In this document: piece after piece, positions 61,182-64,000 of the stretch
Position numbering within the stretch: the stretch's first letter is position 1
Layout: each line of letters begins with the position of its first letter
Assembly (NCBI GenBank): GCA_965208525.1
Contig: OZ242340.1
Coordinates: 1,860,001-1,924,000, forward strand
Reading direction: 5' to 3'
DNA length: 64,000 nucleotides
Source: VXYL01 sp965208525
Lineage (GTDB): Bacteria; Pseudomonadota; Gammaproteobacteria; Pseudomonadales; Azotimanducaceae
Program-made: the position numbers and the translations under genes
The notes under the pieces: model-generated
The model's input: only the letters and a program-made list of their open reading frames with translations
Told to the model about the DNA's origin: nothing
Databases searched by the model: none

Positions 61182-63848
61182 TTAGTCGCCGACGAGGTTG
61201 TTCAGCACGTATTGCAGGATGCCGCCGCTCCTGAAGTACTCGATCTCGCTCTCGGTGTCGATCCGGGAGCGCACGGAGGTGGTCGTGGTGGTGCCGTCCG
61301 GACGATGGATGCTCAAGGCCAGCGTTTGCCCGGCGGCGATCTTTGTCTCGCCGTCTGGGAACGCGATGTCCACCGTTTCGTCGCCAGTGAGGCCAAGGCT
61401 GGCCCCCGATTCTCCCGGCGTGAATTCGAGTGGCAGCACGCCCATGCCGATCAGATTGCCGCGGTGGATGCGCTCGAAGCTCTCTGCCACTACCGCCTTC
61501 ACGCCCAGCAGGCGAGTGCCCTTGGCGGCCCAGTCGCGGCTCGAACCGGTGCCGTATTCCTTGCCGGCAACGACGAGAAGAGGCGTATTTGTGCCTTGAT
61601 AGCGCATCGCCGCGTCGTAGATCGACAGTTCGTCGCCGGTGGGAATGTGCCGCGTGTAGCCGCCCTCGCGCTTCGGCGTCATGGCGTTCTGGATGCGGAT
61701 GTTGGCGAAAGTGCCGCGCATCATCACTTCGTGGTTGCCACGGCGGGAGCCATACGAGTTGAAGTCCACGACATCGACGCCGTACTGCTGCAAGTACTCG
61801 CCGGCGGGGCTGGCCGGCTGGATTGCGCCGGCAGGGGAGATGTGGTCCGTGGTGACCGAGTCGCCGAGCAGCGCGAGGATGCGGGCGCCCGTGATCGCCA
61901 CACTCTGGTCCAGGCTGCCGCCCACGGAGAAGAACGGCGGCTCCTTGATGTAGGTGGAGTTCTCCCAGGCATAGGCGGCGCCCGGGCTCACCTCGATGGC
62001 CCGCCAGGCCTCGGGGCCGGTGAACACGTCGTTGTACTGGCGATCGAACATCTCCGCAGAGACTTGCGCGACAGCCGCCTGGATTTGCTCGTTGCTCGGC
62101 CAGATGTCACGCAAGTAAACATCATTGCCCTCACGGTCTTGGCCGAGAGGGTCGTTTTCAAGATCGATGCGCGTGGTGCCGGCGAGGGCATAGGCCACCA
62201 CGAGGGGTGGCGATGCCAGCCAGTTGGTGCGCACTTCCTGATGCACGCGCCCCTCGAAGTTGCGGTTGCCGGAGAGCACTGAGGAAACCACCAGATCGCC
62301 CTCGTCGATGGCCTCGGAGATGGCTTCCGGCAGGGGCCCGGAATTGCCGATGCAGGTGGTGCAACCGTAGCCGACGAGGTCGAAGCCGATGGCGTCTAGG
62401 TACTCCTGCAAGCCGGTTGCGGCCAGATACTCGGTGACCACCTTGGAGCCCGGCGCGAGGGAGGTCTTCACCCAGGGCTTGGCGGCGATGCCGCGTTCCA
62501 CGGCTTTCTTGGCAACCAGGCCAGCGCCCAGCATGACGGCGGGATTGGAGGTGTTGGTACAGGATGTGATTGCGGCGATGACCACGTCGCCGTGGCCAAG
62601 GTCGTAGTCTGTGCCGGGCACGGGAACGCGGTCTCGTTCCGCGTGCCCGGAAAGGGCCAAGGCGTCGTCGAATGCACGGCGCATGTCGCTGATGTCGACG
62701 CGGTCCTGCGGGCGCTTCGGCCCCGCCAGGGATGGGCGCACGCTTGACAGGTCAAGATGCAGCTTGGATGAGTAGGTGGTTTCGGCGGCCGGATCCCGCC
62801 ACATCCCCTGCGCCTTGGCGTACGCCTCTGCCAGCGCCACGGTTTGTGCCGGACGCCCAGAGAGTTCGAGATAGCGAATCGTCTCCGCGTCCACTGGGAA
62901 GAAGCCGCAGGTGGCCCCGTATTCCGGCGCCATGTTGGCGATGGTGGCGCGGTCCGCGAGCGGGAGGTGATCGAGACCGTCGCCGGTGAATTCGACGAAC
63001 TTCGATACCACACCGTGTTCGCGCAGCATCTGCACCACGCGCAGGACGAGGTCCGTGGCGGTAATGCCCTCGTTCAGGCTGCCGGTGAGTTCGAAACCCA
63101 CCACTTCCGGGATCAGCATGGAGTAGGGCTGGCCGAGCATTGCCGCTTCTGCCTCAATGCCGCCGACACCCCAGCCGAGGACGCCCAGGCCATTGACCAT
63201 GGTCGTGTGGCTATCGGTGCCCACCAACGTGTCCGGATAGGCGACAGTGCGTCCGTCTTCGCCGGATTTGGTCCAAACCGTGCGCGAGAGGTACTCGAGG
63301 TTCACTTGGTGGCAGATTCCCGTGCCCGGTGGCACCACGCGAAAGTTGTCGAACGCCTGCTGGCCCCACCGCAGGAAGCGGTAGCGCTCTTGGTTGCGCT
63401 CCATCTCCATGGCGACGTTCTGCTCGAACGCTGCGCTGTTGCCGAAGCGGTCCACCATCACCGAATGGTCGATGACGAGGTCCACCGGGGACAACGGATT
63501 GATGACCGATGGATCCTTGCCAGCACCCACAACCGCCCCCCGCATGGCGGCGAGGTCGGCAACGCCGGGGACGCCCGTGAAGTCTTGCATCAGCACACGT
63601 GCGGGGCGGAAGGCAATCTCCTTGGCCTGCGGGTCAACCGCCCAATTGGCAAGGGTGCGGATGTCCTGGTCGGTGACTGTGCTGCCGTCCTCGGCACGGA
63701 GCAGATTCTCGAGCAGTACCTTGAGCGAGATGGGAAGGCGGGAAACATCGCCGGCGCCGGCGGCAGCCGCGTTGGGGAGGCTGAAGTAGTGGTACTCGGC
63801 ACCACCGGCAACCAACGTGGCGCGGGAGGAAAAACTGTCCTGACTCAT
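61182..63848 (-). CDS. acnA: Aconitate hydratase
   Basis: 888 residues. [4Fe-4S] enzyme interconverting citrate and isocitrate in the TCA and glyoxylate cycles. Cluster cysteines C430 (ITSCTNTSNP), C496 and C499 (GCTTCIGNSG), spaced as in E. coli AcnA; substrate-binding TDSHTTMVNGLG and GSSRDWAAKG are intact. Domain 4 is fused at the C-terminus, so it is the AcnA/IRP type rather than AcnB. ATG 63848 fits the family; an upstream ATG at 63863 adds five residues. The 152 bp beyond it show nothing else recognisable. Confidence 0.96.
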   Translation of the reverse strand: MSQDSFSSRATLVAGGAEYHYFSLPNAAAAGAGDVSRLPISLKVLLENLLRAEDGSTVTDQDIRTLANWAVDPQAKEIAFRPARVLMQDFTGVPGVADLAAMRGAVVGAGKDPSVINPLSPVDLVIDHSVMVDRFGNSAAFEQNVAMEMERNQERYRFLRWGQQAFDNFRVVPPGTGICHQVNLEYLSRTVWTKSGEDGRTVAYPDTLVGTDSHTTMVNGLGVLGWGVGGIEAEAAMLGQPYSMLIPEVVGFELTGSLNEGITATDLVLRVVQMLREHGVVSKFVEFTGDGLDHLPLADRATIANMAPEYGATCGFFPVDAETIRYLELSGRPAQTVALAEAYAKAQGMWRDPAAETTYSSKLHLDLSSVRPSLAGPKRPQDRVDISDMRRAFDDALALSGHAERDRVPVPGTDYDLGHGDVVIAAITSCTNTSNPAVMLGAGLVAKKAVERGIAAKPWVKTSLAPGSKVVTEYLAATGLQEYLDAIGFDLVGYGCTTCIGNSGPLPEAISEAIDEGDLVVSSVLSGNRNFEGRVHQEVRTNWLASPPLVVAYALAGTTRIDLENDPLGQDREGNDVYLRDIWPSNEQIQAAVAQVSAEMFDRQYNDVFTGPEAWRAIEVSPGAAYAWENSTYIKEPPFFSVGGSLDQSVAITGARILALLGDSVTTDHISPAGAIQPASPAGEYLQQYGVDVVDFNSYGSRRGNHEVMMRGTFANIRIQNAMTPKREGGYTRHIPTGDELSIYDAAMRYQGTNTPLLVVAGKEYGTGSSRDWAAKGTRLLGVKAVVAESFERIHRGNLIGMGVLPLEFTPGESGASLGLTGDETVDIAFPDGETKIAAGQTLALSIHRPDGTTTTTSVRSRIDTESEIEYFRSGGILQYVLNNLVGD

Positions 63849-64000
63849 GGGGATTCCTGGCACGTGGATCGAGGGCGAGGAGCGCCCGCTCGCGAAGGGG
63901 CGCGCATTCTACATCGGGGAATGTCTGCGCCTCCGCCAAAGGGCCCTGTTTCCAAATGCGACAGAGCCTGCACCGCGATTTGCGGCGCAGGCTCTGGTTG

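Overview
The window is a high-GC chromosomal segment with no rRNA and one tRNA. The gene content fits an uncultivated, probably marine or host-associated member of the Pseudomonadota, most likely Gammaproteobacteria-like. Supporting genes are a DUF1244 protein, a full-length tail-specific protease Prc, an FKBP with signal peptide, a RibBX-type riboflavin protein, LepB, AcnA and TerC. The assignment is inferred from gene families only; no phylogenetic marker was aligned.

Layout. 0-1.6 kb: IS110-family element whose transposase has lost the segment with the catalytic serine, followed by a structured non-coding end. 1.6-16 kb: accessory metabolism (two-domain class III CoA-transferase, DUF1801, GNAT, PhyH dioxygenase), a two-gene ABC exporter, a VapBC-like toxin-antitoxin pair, cupin, crotonase-family protein and amidohydrolase. 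16-25 kb: MATE exporter, a second two-domain CoA-transferase, valS and a secreted FG-GAP/UnbV (CRTAC1-like) protein. 25.6-29.5 kb: tightly packed five-gene catabolic operon (flavin monooxygenase, enoyl-CoA hydratase, VOC protein, PhyH-like enzyme, membrane-anchored protein). 29.5-34 kb: HigBA, then an alcohol dehydrogenase-FAH hydrolase-MurA operon on the minus strand. 34-43 kb: S33 hydrolase, FetB-like permease, MDR oxidoreductase, pdxA-ribBX, GH51 and GH5 glycosidases, tRNA-Arg(TCG). 43-48 kb: single-domain CoA-transferase, serine hydrolase, GST and metallophosphoesterase. 48-64 kb: mostly housekeeping (thrS, NhaC antiporter, Prc, FKBP, LepB, ABC-2 exporter, DUF1244, TerC, HAD phosphatase, acnA), plus a dead Uma2 gene.

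Functional themes. Three genes carry five class III CoA-transferase domains. With two crotonases, two PhyH enzymes, a flavin monooxygenase, FAH hydrolase and several dehydrogenases, they suggest a heterotroph that handles many organic acids as CoA thioesters. Two glycosidases point to arabinose-containing or beta-glucan-like polysaccharides.

The most striking signal is upstream of thrS. A good sigma70-like promoter would start transcription at, or next to, the ATG of a 22-codon ORF with seven Thr codons. That ORF is followed by alternative hairpins and a strong intrinsic terminator, which is the layout of a threonine-responsive transcription attenuator with a leaderless leader peptide.

The second theme is a family of intergenic palindromes, often arranged as head-to-head pairs (BIME- or MITE-like). 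Some have entered coding sequence. Smaller oddities are MurA with Asp at the usual Cys position, a PhyH enzyme with His-x-Gly instead of His-x-Asp, a frameshifted orphan antitoxin, and possible non-AUG starts.
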